DNA of 64,000 nucleotides from Eubacteriaceae bacterium (GCA_902362805.1 CABIXY010000003.1:548140-612139); one strand, 5' to 3'. Shown: positions 27,394-36,594, numbered from the stretch's first letter. Notes: generated by a model not told the origin, from the sequence alone. Program-made: numbers and translations.

Positions 27394-28407
27394 TTATTCT
27401 GGACAGCTTTCCCTGAGGATCAGCTTTGACGGAATTTGCCTATGACAAAGGGGGAAATCTGGTGTTTGGATGATTTGTCTGGCGATGTCGATACAGTTTT
27501 CTGCCATTTCGTGAGAAGGCATCTCAATCACAGAGAGAGAAGGATTGGCAAAGTGAGACAGGCTGGGATCGCCGATACCGAAGGCGATCAGTTCCACATC
27601 TGTTGGCATCACAAGTCCCTTGCGGCTAAAAATAGAAGATGCGCCGATGGCGATGGTGTCTGACATAGACAAAATCGCTCTTGGGGGATGATCCAGGCTG
27701 AGATATCTCCGGGCGGCGATTACCCCGCCATCGCAGCTGTCTTCTACGGAAAATATGGAATTCCTTTCTATAGAAAGCCCCGCCTCTTCTGCGAAGTGAA
27801 GGAGCATAGAAAGCCGTTTTCCCGATACTGTGTAGAGCGAATCGGGATGGAACAGGCAGGCGCGCATATGCCCTTTGGCAGTTAAAAGATTGACGGCATT
27901 GCGCAAAGGACTTTCGTCTTGTGAGCAGACGGTATGGTACTTTTCTAAATATCTATTGAAGAGGATGATGGGCAGGCGGGTTTTCAGTGTCTGCAGGTAG
28001 TTCATATCGGCTTCAGAGGGTGCGCCGATGATGGCAGCGCTGTAGCGATAACTGTCCATCAGATCCTGCTCTTCATCCAGATGATCGTTGTGATAGGTAC
28101 AGATGAGCAGTTCGCAGTCAAAGTGCAGCTTTTCGATTTCTGCACGCAGGCCGGTCAAAATGGAAGTCAAATAGTTGATCCGCAGGTCCATAGGCCAGTA
28201 GAATGCGATGGTCGGCTTTTCTGCTTTTGAGGCTTGTAGTTTTCTTGCAGAAGTATTTGGTTTGTAACCCAGTGTCTTGGCTGCGGTAAGAACTCGCTGC
28301 TGTGTTGCCTCTGCCACCTTCATTTCCTGCCCTCTGCCGTTCAGAACCAGCGAAACGGTAGCGGTAGATACGCCGGCCAGTGCGGCTACGTCTTTGATCG
28401 TTGCCAT
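27394..28407 (-). CDS. LacI family transcriptional regulator
   Basis: 337 residues. The N-terminal helix-turn-helix is TIKDVAALAGVSTATVSLVL, with the hinge region near residue 55, followed by a periplasmic-binding-protein-like ligand domain. Two AAAACGTTTT-cored palindromes lie 65 to 140 bases upstream of its start and are typical LacI-family operators, so autoregulation is likely. The metallo-hydrolase gene upstream on the same strand is the nearest candidate target. The ligand is unknown. Confidence 0.94.
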   Translation of the reverse strand: MATIKDVAALAGVSTATVSLVLNGRGQEMKVAEATQQRVLTAAKTLGYKPNTSARKLQASKAEKPTIAFYWPMDLRINYLTSILTGLRAEIEKLHFDCELLICTYHNDHLDEEQDLMDSYRYSAAIIGAPSEADMNYLQTLKTRLPIILFNRYLEKYHTVCSQDESPLRNAVNLLTAKGHMRACLFHPDSLYTVSGKRLSMLLHFAEEAGLSIERNSIFSVEDSCDGGVIAARRYLSLDHPPRAILSMSDTIAIGASSIFSRKGLVMPTDVELIAFGIGDPSLSHFANPSLSVIEMPSHEMAENCIDIARQIIQTPDFPLCHRQIPSKLILRESCPE

Positions 28408-28437
28408 GAGTCATATCCTCTCTTTCTTTCTAAGGCT

Positions 28438-28465
28438 ATTTTACATCAAAAGAAGCAGATGTCAA
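28438..28465 (-). promoter_or_regulatory. Promoter of the lacI-type gene
   Basis: On the minus strand TTGACA (28465-28460) and TAAAAT (28443-28438) with a 16-base spacer, about 30 bases before the start codon. Confidence 0.65.
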
Positions 28466-28471
28466 GAAATA

Positions 28472-28487
28472 ATTAAAACGTTTTAAT
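28472..28487. promoter_or_regulatory. LacI-family operator 1
   Basis: Perfect 16-base palindrome ATTAAAACGTTTTAAT. It lies seven bases upstream of the lacI-type -35 box and also upstream of a plus-strand promoter. Confidence 0.8.
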
Positions 28488-28494
28488 AAAAAAA

Positions 28495-28523
28495 TTGACT
28501 ATTATAGATGGATGTAATATAAT
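28495..28523 (+). promoter_or_regulatory. Consensus-like plus-strand promoter between two operators
   Basis: TTGACT (28495-28500) and TATAAT (28518-28523) with a 17-base spacer. Transcription would start near 28530, inside operator 2, and run antisense through the metallo-hydrolase gene. The region is AT-rich, so a chance match is possible. Confidence 0.5.
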
Positions 28524-28545
28524 TAATTAAAACGTTTTAATTAAT
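28522..28545. promoter_or_regulatory. LacI-family operator 2
   Basis: Perfect 24-base palindrome centred on AAAACGTTTT at 28533/28534. It overlaps the stop codon of the metallo-hydrolase gene and lies 54 bases centre to centre from operator 1. Confidence 0.8.
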
Positions 28546-29368
28546 CGAATGGATATACGAGATAGAGACTTGAAACACCGGGAACATCTGTCAAAGGCAC
28601 TTTGCGACGTAACGCTTTGTAGCCTTTCCGCGGATGAATAAAGAGCGTACTCCTGCCATCATCGCGCTGATTGACACACTGCATTACCGTATCGATTAAT
28701 GAAGCGGGGTAGATGCCGCTGTAATGGGAGCCGAGAATCCCTTTGATTTCAAAATCGTCTTTGAGGCGGCAAAGGCAGCTGCGGTATTCCGCAAGAGATG
28801 CGCTTTGCTCGAACATGATCCAGATACTGTGACCCAGGTTATCGCCTGCGAGAAGCAGACCGCTTTGATGATCGTAGAGAGCCACGCAGCCCCTGGTATG
28901 GCCTGGAAAGAAAATGGCTTCCACGATTCGCCCGCCCAAATCAAAGGTCTGCCCATCGGTTAAATCCACAAAGCTGCACGGTTTGTACGGGTAATAATCC
29001 TGACGGCTGAATCCTTCCGGCCACGGGCGAGGCTTTTTCCCCTGCTGGTAGAGAGACCACATCCGATCCATGAGGCTTTCCTTTTCTGCCTGATAGAGGT
29101 CATAAACCTGGCGCTCATAGGGATGAATGTAAATCTCCTGTGCAAATCGGAAGTTGCCGCCTGCGTGGTCCAGGTGGCCGTGACTGTTGACGATGGTCAG
29201 AGGCAGATCAGTCAAAGCGGTCACAGCCTCTTTGATGTCACAAAATCCGTAGCCTGTATCAAAGAGCAAAGCACGCTCCCGGCCTACAATCAAGGTGCAG
29301 TGGACATCGCCTGGCTCATAGATATGAAAGAGGGAAGGCGCTGTTTCGTAAGGGGTAAAGTAAATCAT
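28541..29368 (-). CDS. Metallo-beta-lactamase fold hydrolase
   Basis: 275 residues. The metal-binding motif is SHGHLDHAGG (HxHxDH), with further ligands in FFPGHTRGC, LAGDNLG and GSHYSG. This is a binuclear zinc or iron hydrolase of the glyoxalase II-like superfamily; the substrate cannot be predicted. AGGAG precedes the start. It is divergent from the MatC-like carrier 63 bases away. The lacI-type gene lies downstream on the same strand, and the stop codon lies inside an operator. Confidence 0.92.
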   Translation of the reverse strand: MIYFTPYETAPSLFHIYEPGDVHCTLIVGRERALLFDTGYGFCDIKEAVTALTDLPLTIVNSHGHLDHAGGNFRFAQEIYIHPYERQVYDLYQAEKESLMDRMWSLYQQGKKPRPWPEGFSRQDYYPYKPCSFVDLTDGQTFDLGGRIVEAIFFPGHTRGCVALYDHQSGLLLAGDNLGHSIWIMFEQSASLAEYRSCLCRLKDDFEIKGILGSHYSGIYPASLIDTVMQCVNQRDDGRSTLFIHPRKGYKALRRKVPLTDVPGVSSLYLVYPFD

Positions 29369-29431
29369 ATCTCACATCTCCTATTCACAAAATCTTTCTA
29401 TCATCATACCACATTTTAACGGAGGAAAATC

Positions 29432-30676
29432 ATGAATTTAGCAGTTCTATCATTGATCGTGTTTATGATAACCGTTGTCATCGGTATTCTGCGCAAGGTC
29501 AACTGCGGCCTGGCAGCTATCTTGGCATCCTTTATTTTAATTCTCTTTTTTATTCCCGACATGGACCTGGCTGATCTTTATGGTCGGGGGTGGCCGGTGA
29601 GCACTTTTTTTATGATGCTTTCGGTTTTGCTGCTTTTCGGCATTGCAGGCGCCAATGGAACTATGGAAATCGTGGCCAAAAGGATGCTGACTTTGGCTAA
29701 AGGCAGGGCCTCTCTGATGCCCTTTATCGTTTATTTTCTCTCTTTCTTGCTTTCTGCCAGCGGGGCAGGACCAGGTGTGACGCCGATGATTATGATGATC
29801 GCAATGGGCGTCTGCAAAGAGACGGGACTTAGCTGTTTCATGATGGGAATCATCGTGGAAATTGGCGCAGCCTCAGGCGGACTATCACCTGTAGCCACTT
29901 CTGGTATCATTGCCAAGGAACTGGCAGCAGAGGTGGGAGTTTACGATTACATGGAGTTGTTTCTGCCTTATGCTGTGGCCATGTTTGCAGAGGTGCTGGT
30001 GGTGTACTTCTTATTCGGCGGCGCTAAGGTCAAGACGGTTACTGCGAAAAATCTGCGGCAAAGTATTCCGCAGATGAACTTGCACCAAAAAGAAACCTTG
30101 GCCGTAATCTTGCTCGTCATCAGCGGCATCATTTTTTGGGGCTTGGATGTTTCTGTGACGGCTTTTTCCGGCGCAGCCCTGTTAATCCTTTTGGGAGTCA
30201 TGGAGGATAAAAAGGCGGTTTCTGCAGTGAACTGGAACACCCTTCTGCTGGTAGCGGGGATGTACATGCTGATTACCGTAGTAGATCAGTGTGGCGGTAT
30301 TGCGCTGATTTCTGATATCCTGCTCAAATGGATTACGCCAAAATCCGCCACGGGCATTATGACTTTGATCAGCGGTCTGCTGGCCACGGTGACCAGCTCC
30401 TCCGGCGTGGTCATGCCTACGTTGATTCCTGTAGGTGGTCATATTGCGGAAAGTCTTGCTGGCGTGTCCGCTGCCTCGCTGCTGTCCGGTGTCATCGCCG
30501 GGGCGAACTGCGCCCTGTTCTGCCCGTTTTCAGTTCTCGGTTCTATGACCATAGCCCTCTATCCAGAAGAGATAAATCGACAGCTGATTGAGAAACGCCA
30601 TTTGCAGATGACGGCAGCATCTATTGTGTTCTTTACCCTGTTGGGATTCAGTGGATTTCTGAGTTTGTTGATTTAG
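29432..30676 (+). CDS. MatC-like dicarboxylate carrier (SLC13/ion transporter superfamily)
   Basis: 414 residues, strongly hydrophobic with about eleven membrane helices. The N-terminal part (LRKVNCGLAAILASFILILF, then FMMLSVLLLFGIAGANGTME) resembles the MatC N-terminal domain of malonate/dicarboxylate carriers. The later SGLLATVTSSSGVVMPTLIP and GANCALFCPFSVLG are typical of the superfamily. It is divergent from the metallo-hydrolase and could share control with it. Substrate unproven. Confidence 0.85.
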   Translation: MNLAVLSLIVFMITVVIGILRKVNCGLAAILASFILILFFIPDMDLADLYGRGWPVSTFFMMLSVLLLFGIAGANGTMEIVAKRMLTLAKGRASLMPFIVYFLSFLLSASGAGPGVTPMIMMIAMGVCKETGLSCFMMGIIVEIGAASGGLSPVATSGIIAKELAAEVGVYDYMELFLPYAVAMFAEVLVVYFLFGGAKVKTVTAKNLRQSIPQMNLHQKETLAVILLVISGIIFWGLDVSVTAFSGAALLILLGVMEDKKAVSAVNWNTLLLVAGMYMLITVVDQCGGIALISDILLKWITPKSATGIMTLISGLLATVTSSSGVVMPTLIPVGGHIAESLAGVSAASLLSGVIAGANCALFCPFSVLGSMTIALYPEEINRQLIEKRHLQMTAASIVFFTLLGFSGFLSLLI

Positions 30677-30754
30677 TGATGTAGAGCAGAATATCGTGCC
30701 GGGACGTGTGGTCGATTGTTTTTGCGGCTTAGTTGCTCTTTTTACGTAGAAGTT

Positions 30755-31018
30755 AGTCCGCAATCGGCGGATCCAGAAAAAAAGTGGCGGACATTGTTTG
30801 AGAAGCAGAGCAACTGCGGACTGCGGAAGGCTGTTTTGAGGCTTAAAGAGTCCGCAATCGATGGACCCAGAAAAAAAGTGGCGGACATTGTTTGAGAAGC
30901 GGAGCAGTTGCGGACTGCGGAAGGCTGTTTTGAGGCTTAAAGAGTCCGCAATCGATGGACCCAGAAAAAAAGTGGCGGACATTGTTTGAGAAACAGAGCA
31001 GTTGCGGACTGCGGAAGG
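30755..31018. repeat. 94-bp tandem repeat, about 2.8 copies
   Basis: Units start with AGTCCGCAATCG at 30755, 30849 and 30943, an exact 94-base period. The third unit breaks off near 31018. Units 2 and 3 are nearly identical. Each unit carries AGTCCGCAA and, 50 bases on, its inverted copy TTGCGGACT, plus an internal GCGGAC that could pair instead. An A tract is followed by GTGGCGGACATTG. No credible gene lies in 30677-31124; minus-strand open frames here only echo the repeat. Confidence 0.9.
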
Positions 31019-31066
31019 AACTATTTAAAAAGTGACTTCGTGTTTTCACAAGACTTTGCAGCTTTC

Positions 31067-31095
31067 TTGAGTCTTTGGGTACAATAGTGTATAAT
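31067..31095 (+). promoter_or_regulatory. Promoter of lemA-DUF2207
   Basis: TTGAGT (31067-31072) and TATAAT (31090-31095) with a 17-base spacer, directly after the tandem repeat. Confidence 0.7.
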
Positions 31096-31124
31096 GATAA
31101 TCATCACATTTGGAGGTTAAGAAA

Positions 31125-31679
31125 ATGATTGCAGGAATTATTATTGCGGCTGTCGTCGCAATTTTGGTAATCTGGGTGATTGCCAGTTACAACGGCTTTA
31201 TCAAAGCGAAAAACAACGTGGAGGAGAGTTTCTCCACCATGGACGTTTACTTGAAGAAAAGATATGATCTGATTCCGAACTTGGTGGAGACGGTCAAAGG
31301 CTATGCCAAACATGAGGCAGAGACTTTGAATAAGGTGATTTCTGCCCGTAACATGGCAGAGGGAGCGGCAACGATGGAGGACAAAATTCAGGGAGAAAAC
31401 ATGCTGACTGGTACGCTCAGATCACTGTTTGCCGTGGCTGAAAACTATCCTGACCTGAAAGCAAATCAAAATTTCATGGACTTACAGGGACAACTCAGAC
31501 AGGTGGAAGAAGATATCGCTAATGCGAGAAAATACTATAACGCGGTGGTAAAACTTTTCAACAACAAGTGCGAGATGTTCCCTACCAATATCCTTGCCGG
31601 GCTGTTCCACTTTGATCAAAAACCGATGTTTGAAGTAGAAACCGAAGCCGAGAGACAGAACGTGAAGGTGGAATTTTAA
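31125..31679 (+). CDS. LemA family protein
   Basis: About 184 residues. An N-terminal membrane helix (about 2-20) is followed by the LemA helical domain (SYNGFIKAKNNVEESFSTMD, then LKKRYDLIPNLVETVKGYAKHE) and the C-terminal AGLFHFDQKPMFEV. I chose ATG 31125, with GGAGG eight bases upstream; an in-frame TTG at 31110 overlaps that site. LemA proteins have no settled function but are usually paired with a membrane partner, here the DUF2207 gene one base after the stop. Confidence 0.94.
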   Translation: MIAGIIIAAVVAILVIWVIASYNGFIKAKNNVEESFSTMDVYLKKRYDLIPNLVETVKGYAKHEAETLNKVISARNMAEGAATMEDKIQGENMLTGTLRSLFAVAENYPDLKANQNFMDLQGQLRQVEEDIANARKYYNAVVKLFNNKCEMFPTNILAGLFHFDQKPMFEVETEAERQNVKVEF

Positions 31680-31680
31680 G

Positions 31681-33573
31681 ATGAGAAAAGGTATCAAGAG
31701 ATTCGTGATTTTAGGCACCCTTTTGACCATGATGCTGGCCATGTCGGCATCTGCGGTCTTTGCCTGGCAGGACTACGAGACCAACGTCTTTAACGTCAAG
31801 GTTGACGTCGGTGAAAATCACGTAATCCATGTTACAGAAACTATCCGTGTGGATTTTCACTCGGCAAAGCACGGGCTGTACAGGAACATTCCCTACCAGC
31901 CTAAGTTTTATAAGATCAAAAATATTCAGGTGCCGAAGAATGACTTTGAAGTGTCTACAGAAGCCGAAAACAATGTGGCGCAGAAAGTGATCAAAATCGG
32001 CAGTGCTGACAAAACTGTTACCGGCAGCAAAACTTATGAAATCAGTTACGATTTAGTGTGTTACCAAGATGAATCACCGAATCTGGATTATCTTTCCCTT
32101 GACGTGCTGCCCACCAACTGGGAGACATCCATAGATGCCGTCAATATTACGGTTAAGATGCCAAAGACCATGAACTGGGACAAACTAAAAGTCTATGTTG
32201 GATCGTATGGCTATCAGAATATCGTGAAAGATCGTTATATGGGAGTAGAGTATAGCATAGATAAAAATAAAAATGCCATCCACATTGAAGGTCAGAATCT
32301 TATCCGCGGTGAAGGAATCACGTTGAGCGCCGATTTGCCGGAAGGCTACTGGGTTGATCCCGCCAATTACGACTGGCTCATGTACCTCTTGTATGGCATT
32401 TTGATCGGAATTCCGCTGCTGATGTGTCTGCTCTGGCTTCTGTTTGGACGAGATCCGCAGGTGATCAAAACGGTAGAATTCTATCCGCCGGAAGGAATGA
32501 CACCAGCAGAAATCGGTTACGTCATCGACGGTGCTATCGACAATAAGGACATCGTATCCATGATTACTTATTACGCATCAAAGGGATACCTTTCCATTTC
32601 AGAATATGAAGCGATGAAGACCAGCAAGTTCATGGTGAAAAAATTGAAGGACATCGATCCAAGTGAAAAGCGTTTTGCTAAGACATTCTTTAATGCAATT
32701 TTTGAAAGTGGCGACAAGATTAAGCTGGATGAACTGCCAGAAGATTTTGGCGATTTATACTGGGCGACAAGGGATCAGCTAAAGGGCTGGTATACAGGTG
32801 AAAAGAGTCTGTTTACGAAGAATTCCAGAATCTGTCGCGGAGCAGGGGTCGTTTTGATGTTTGTACCGCCGGTAGTATCCATATTGCTCAGTGCACTTTT
32901 ATCCCTTGAGTTTTTGACGCTGATTGGCCTGATACCACTGCTGATTCTGCTCATGGCGGGACTGCTTATGGTTATGATTACGTTTGACCGGCGTGATTCC
33001 ATGAAAAAAGGAAAACGGACGGCACTCTTTGTCATCGGTACCGTCTTGATCGCGCTTGGTATCTTAATTGCAGCCGGATTGACCGCTTATCAGCTCAAGA
33101 GCGAGATTCTGGCACTGCTAATCATCGCATCTACCATTGTGACTTATGCCTTTGTACTTTTGATGAAATCCCGTACCAAACAGAGCGCTCAGCTGCAGGG
33201 GAAAATACTCGGTTTCAAAGACTTTATCGAGGCTGCGGAATTGGAAAAATTGAAAATGCTGGTGGAAGAAAATCCAGAGTATTTCTATGACATCATGCCA
33301 TATGCTTATGTCATGGGACTGTCGGACAAGTGGGCGAAGAACTTTGAGAACATCCCGACCAATCCCCCTTCCTGGTATCATGGCGGAAACAGCAGCATGG
33401 TATTCAGCACCTTGTGGTACAGTCATATGATTACCAATTGCAGCCGTAATTTCTCCAGCGGCATTATGAACGTCACCAGTGTGGACACTGGCGGCGGCAG
33501 CATCGGAGGAGGCTTTGGCGGCGGTGGATTCTCCGGTGGCGGCTTCGGTGGAGGCGGAGGCGGTGCCTGGTAA
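31681..33573 (+). CDS. DUF2207 membrane protein with Gly-rich tail
   Basis: 630 residues. A signal peptide (about 1-28, ending in AVFAW) leads into an extracellular beta-rich DUF2207 domain (about 30-225). A membrane helix near 235-255 is followed by a cytoplasmic region, then paired helices near 390-440 and 455-500. The last 30 residues are almost all Gly with Ser and Phe (GGGFGGGGFSGGG). This layout is standard for DUF2207/YciQ proteins, which regularly follow lemA, as here. The function is unknown; a joint role at the membrane is the usual inference. Confidence 0.9.
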   Translation: MRKGIKRFVILGTLLTMMLAMSASAVFAWQDYETNVFNVKVDVGENHVIHVTETIRVDFHSAKHGLYRNIPYQPKFYKIKNIQVPKNDFEVSTEAENNVAQKVIKIGSADKTVTGSKTYEISYDLVCYQDESPNLDYLSLDVLPTNWETSIDAVNITVKMPKTMNWDKLKVYVGSYGYQNIVKDRYMGVEYSIDKNKNAIHIEGQNLIRGEGITLSADLPEGYWVDPANYDWLMYLLYGILIGIPLLMCLLWLLFGRDPQVIKTVEFYPPEGMTPAEIGYVIDGAIDNKDIVSMITYYASKGYLSISEYEAMKTSKFMVKKLKDIDPSEKRFAKTFFNAIFESGDKIKLDELPEDFGDLYWATRDQLKGWYTGEKSLFTKNSRICRGAGVVLMFVPPVVSILLSALLSLEFLTLIGLIPLLILLMAGLLMVMITFDRRDSMKKGKRTALFVIGTVLIALGILIAAGLTAYQLKSEILALLIIASTIVTYAFVLLMKSRTKQSAQLQGKILGFKDFIEAAELEKLKMLVEENPEYFYDIMPYAYVMGLSDKWAKNFENIPTNPPSWYHGGNSSMVFSTLWYSHMITNCSRNFSSGIMNVTSVDTGGGSIGGGFGGGGFSGGGFGGGGGGAW

Positions 33574-33740
33574 GGATACAAAAGCAAATAGGCCATCGGA
33601 TATAGAAATCTGAGCGATAGTTATGCAAATCCTGTTGTTTTGACAGAGATTTTAGAAAAATAGTTGAAAATCCGGTCATATGCATAACCTTCACCTGGAC
33701 CGCACTTAGTACAGCAAAAGAATAGAGGAGTAGCTTATTC

Positions 33741-34640
33741 ATGAATCAACGATCAAAAGCATATATTAAACTGATAACCGCCATGCTGATCTGGGGCAGC
33801 GTCGGTCTCTTTGCAAAGATGATCCCCATGGAAAGCGCGCAGATCGTTTTGGGACGAGTTCTCCTGGGTGGTATTGTCCTGGGCATCGTCTACGCTGTCA
33901 GCGGGGAAAAGTCCTCCTTTGCACAGCTGAAGAAAAATATCCCCGTCTTGGCCCTGTCAGGTGCAGCCATGGGCTTTAACTGGATTGCCCTCTTTGAAGC
34001 GTACAAGTTTACTACAGTCAGTTTGTCCACCATCGCATATTATTGTGCACCTATCGTGGTCATGGCCGTCTCTCCTTTTTTTCTGAAGGAGAGAATCACT
34101 AAGACAAAAGCCATTGGAATTCTGGCGGCTATGGCAGGCCTCTTGTGTATTACCGGAGAACTGGACGGTGGTAGCGATCCCAAGCGGGGATTCCTTTTCG
34201 GCCTTTTAGCGGCTGTGCTCTACGCCTCTGTTACACTGCTGAACAAAAAAGCCAGCGGCATATCGGGGATGGAGATTACTTTGATGCAGCTGATCGCAGC
34301 AGGCATCGTCATTTTACCCTATGCGGTGATCAGCAACCAGTCGGGATGGGCGATGCCTCCTCTTTCGGGGATTGCGGCATTACTTGTGATCGGCGTCGTA
34401 CATACCGGTTTTGCTTTGTACTTGTACTTCTCATCCATTCAGCAGCTCCCAGGGCAGACAGTAGCGCTCTGCAGCTATATCGATCCCTGTTCGGCGTTGG
34501 TTTTTTCTGCGCTATTCCTGGGAGAGCGGATGGCAGTGAAGGATTTTGCAGGAGCGGCCCTGATACTGGGCGGCGCTCTTTACGGCGAACTGGCACAAAA
34601 TAGAAAGGGGAAAACAGAACTTGAAACGAAAGATTATTAA
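33741..34640 (+). CDS. EamA/DMT family transporter
   Basis: 299 residues with ten membrane helices in two EamA repeats (LITAMLIWGSVGLFAKMIP in the first; GFLFGLLAAVLYASVTLLNK in the second). It probably exports a metabolite or amino acid. The start follows GAGGAG. Its 3' end overlaps the SpoIIM-like gene by 20 bases. The 168-base gap upstream carries an inverted repeat GTTATGCA/TGCATAAC at 33620 and 33681 whose role is unclear. Confidence 0.92.
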   Translation: MNQRSKAYIKLITAMLIWGSVGLFAKMIPMESAQIVLGRVLLGGIVLGIVYAVSGEKSSFAQLKKNIPVLALSGAAMGFNWIALFEAYKFTTVSLSTIAYYCAPIVVMAVSPFFLKERITKTKAIGILAAMAGLLCITGELDGGSDPKRGFLFGLLAAVLYASVTLLNKKASGISGMEITLMQLIAAGIVILPYAVISNQSGWAMPPLSGIAALLVIGVVHTGFALYLYFSSIQQLPGQTVALCSYIDPCSALVFSALFLGERMAVKDFAGAALILGGALYGELAQNRKGKTELETKDY

Positions 34641-35211
34641 ACTGACCTGGATTGTGGCACTGTCCTTAATCGTGCTGACGGCAGTCTTTGGCCTTTACTT
34701 TTATCAGAATGCAGAGAGTGCAGAAGAGGTCATCTCCATGTACCTTCCAAAAGCGCAGTCTGTTATGAATGAAGACGGGACTTTATCTTATCTCGGCATA
34801 GTAATGAACAATATCTTCGCCTGCGCCATGTGTATTGCCATGGGATGTGTGCCATTTCTCTTCCTGCCTGCGCTGTCAGTCTTGTCAAACAGTATGATCA
34901 TCGGCGCGCTGCTGGGTTATGGAGCGGCGGCTGGCACCATGTCTCCGCTGCCGGCGATTGTCTTTGGACTGCTGCCCCACGGCATCTTTGAACTGCCAGG
35001 TTTCTTTTTATCAATGGCTATGGGCATCTATCTCTGCAGAACCTTGACGATGAAACTCCTAGGGAAAGCAAAAGAGGAAAAAATTCTCACCATGCTCAAT
35101 CATCTGGCCAAGACCTTTGTCCTGGTGGTGATCCCCCTGCTGATTGTAGCGGCAGTGATTGAATGCAATTTTACACCGATGATTCTGAAAGCTGCTGGCA
35201 TCCACTCGTGA
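34621..35211 (+). CDS. SpoIIM/DUF95 family membrane protein
   Basis: 196 residues with about five membrane helices and the family motif FGLLPHGIFELPGFFLSMA. SpoIIM acts with SpoIID and SpoIIP in engulfment during sporulation, but many clostridia carry further DUF95 paralogues of unknown role, and this gene is not in a sporulation cluster. The start is TTG 34621 inside the upstream gene with AAAGGGG before it; translational coupling is likely. Assignment to the family is firm, the exact role is not. Confidence 0.85.
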   Translation: MKRKIIKLTWIVALSLIVLTAVFGLYFYQNAESAEEVISMYLPKAQSVMNEDGTLSYLGIVMNNIFACAMCIAMGCVPFLFLPALSVLSNSMIIGALLGYGAAAGTMSPLPAIVFGLLPHGIFELPGFFLSMAMGIYLCRTLTMKLLGKAKEEKILTMLNHLAKTFVLVVIPLLIVAAVIECNFTPMILKAAGIHS

Positions 35212-35345
35212 TGTCAGTTTTTTATATGTAGGAGATATCGATGAAGTCGATATTGACGGAATATCAAAGAACGTACCTTGCGAAGCGTCGCTCCCCTTGC
35301 CAAATGGAACCGTTATTAGAAAATTACAAATCTTGCGTTTTCTTC

Positions 35346-35398
35346 TTGCAATTTTCGGTCAGATGTGCTTTAATAGTTGATAAGAGGTCTTACCACCT
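35346..35398 (+). promoter_or_regulatory. Promoter with FadR/LldR-type operator for the aminotransferase gene
   Basis: TTGCAA (35346-35351) and TTTAAT (35369-35374) with a 17-base spacer. Overlapping the start site, AGGTCTTACCACCT (35385-35398) contains, on the reverse strand, GTGGTAAGACC. The same 11 bases form the operator core at the etfB promoter, at nearly the same place relative to the -10 box. Confidence 0.7.
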
Positions 35399-35425
35399 AG
35401 AATATATTAAAGGAGGCGGAAGGAA

Positions 35426-36589
35426 GTGAAGCATAAATTTATCGCTAAAAGATACTGGAAGGATCAAAGCACTGCTATGGGAAAATCCGATGAGATGGCT
35501 AGGTCCTTCGATGACTGCATCAACTTGAGCCTGGGCGATCCTGATCTTATCACGGATCGTTTGATCATAGATAAGTCTTATGAGGACGCTCGGATTGGTC
35601 ATACCAAGTATACGGATTTTCGCGGCGATCCGCAGCTGCGAGAAGAAATCTGCAAATACTATAAAGAGGAATATGATATGGACGTAAAGGACGAGGAGGT
35701 ATTTGTTTCGGCCTCTGCCTGCTTAGGAATGTACCTGGCTTTGGAAGCCATCCTTGACGATGGAGACGAAGTCATTTTGCAGGCTCCGTATTTTACGCCG
35801 TATCCTCAGCAAGTAGAGTTGGCGCGTGGAATTCCTATTGAGCTTGCGACTCTGGAGGAAGAGGATTTTCAGATCAATATAGAGCGGTTAGAGGATTTGA
35901 TTACGGAGCGCACGAAGGCGTTGGTCATCAATTCTCCAAGCAATCCTACCGGTAACTGTCTCACGGTGGAAACTATGGAGAAGATTGCAGTCATCGCTGA
36001 GAAATACGATCTCGTGGTCATCAGTGATGACATCTATACTGCTTTCAGCTATGAACATCCGTTTGTACCATTTGCGACGATGCCGGGAATGAGAGAGAGA
36101 ACCATTATCTTAAATTCTTTCTCTAAGAATTTTACGATGACAGGATGGAGAGTTGGCAACATTATCGCGCCAGATTACATCATCCGTACTATCCAGCAGA
36201 TCAACGAGAACGTGGTATTTACCGCTCCATCTATATCCCAGCGGGCAGCCATTTACGCACTGCGTCATCGGAAAGAAATCCAGCCTGCCATGGTAGAGGA
36301 ATACCGCAGCAGAATGTTTTATGCGGCGGAGCGAATCAATCAGATTCCTAATATGCATGTCCTCTATCCACCAAAGGGAAGTTTTTACCTGTTTATCAAC
36401 ATCAAAGATACCGGGTTGACTTCCACCGAAGTGACTGAAAAGATTTTGGAAGAGGCTCATGTACTGATGCTGCCTGGAAATGCTTTCGGCGATTGTGGGG
36501 AAGGATATATGCGCATCGCCTGCACTGTAGGAACGGACAAACTGAAAGAGGCTTTTGACAGAATCGCAAAGATGGGAATTTTTAATTAG
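35426..36589 (+). CDS. Pyridoxal-phosphate aminotransferase, class I/II
   Basis: 387 residues of fold type I. The PLP lysine is in NSFSKNFTMTGWRVG, and NSPSNPTG and SDDIYTAF are the expected cofactor-contact motifs. It converts an amino acid and a 2-oxo acid; specificity is not readable from the sequence. The start is GTG 35426, with AGGAGG at 35411-35416. The YjiH-type membrane protein gene follows after the mosaic intergenic element. The operator at its promoter suggests control by the GntR/FCD regulator encoded at 38.4-39.1 kb. Confidence 0.92.
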   Translation: MKHKFIAKRYWKDQSTAMGKSDEMARSFDDCINLSLGDPDLITDRLIIDKSYEDARIGHTKYTDFRGDPQLREEICKYYKEEYDMDVKDEEVFVSASACLGMYLALEAILDDGDEVILQAPYFTPYPQQVELARGIPIELATLEEEDFQINIERLEDLITERTKALVINSPSNPTGNCLTVETMEKIAVIAEKYDLVVISDDIYTAFSYEHPFVPFATMPGMRERTIILNSFSKNFTMTGWRVGNIIAPDYIIRTIQQINENVVFTAPSISQRAAIYALRHRKEIQPAMVEEYRSRMFYAAERINQIPNMHVLYPPKGSFYLFINIKDTGLTSTEVTEKILEEAHVLMLPGNAFGDCGEGYMRIACTVGTDKLKEAFDRIAKMGIFN

Positions 36590-36594
36590 ATGTA

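Noticed and set aside
30530..30982. Minus-strand open frame of 150 codons with repeated peptides
   Set aside because: The repeated peptides are only the translation of the 94-bp tandem repeat, and it overlaps the end of the MatC-like gene.
30755..31018. CRISPR array
   Set aside because: The 94-base units are contiguous repeats without unique spacers, and no cas genes are present.
35241..35429. Plus-strand open frame of 62 codons ahead of the aminotransferase gene
   Set aside because: It spans the promoter and operator of the aminotransferase gene and has no convincing ribosome site or domain.
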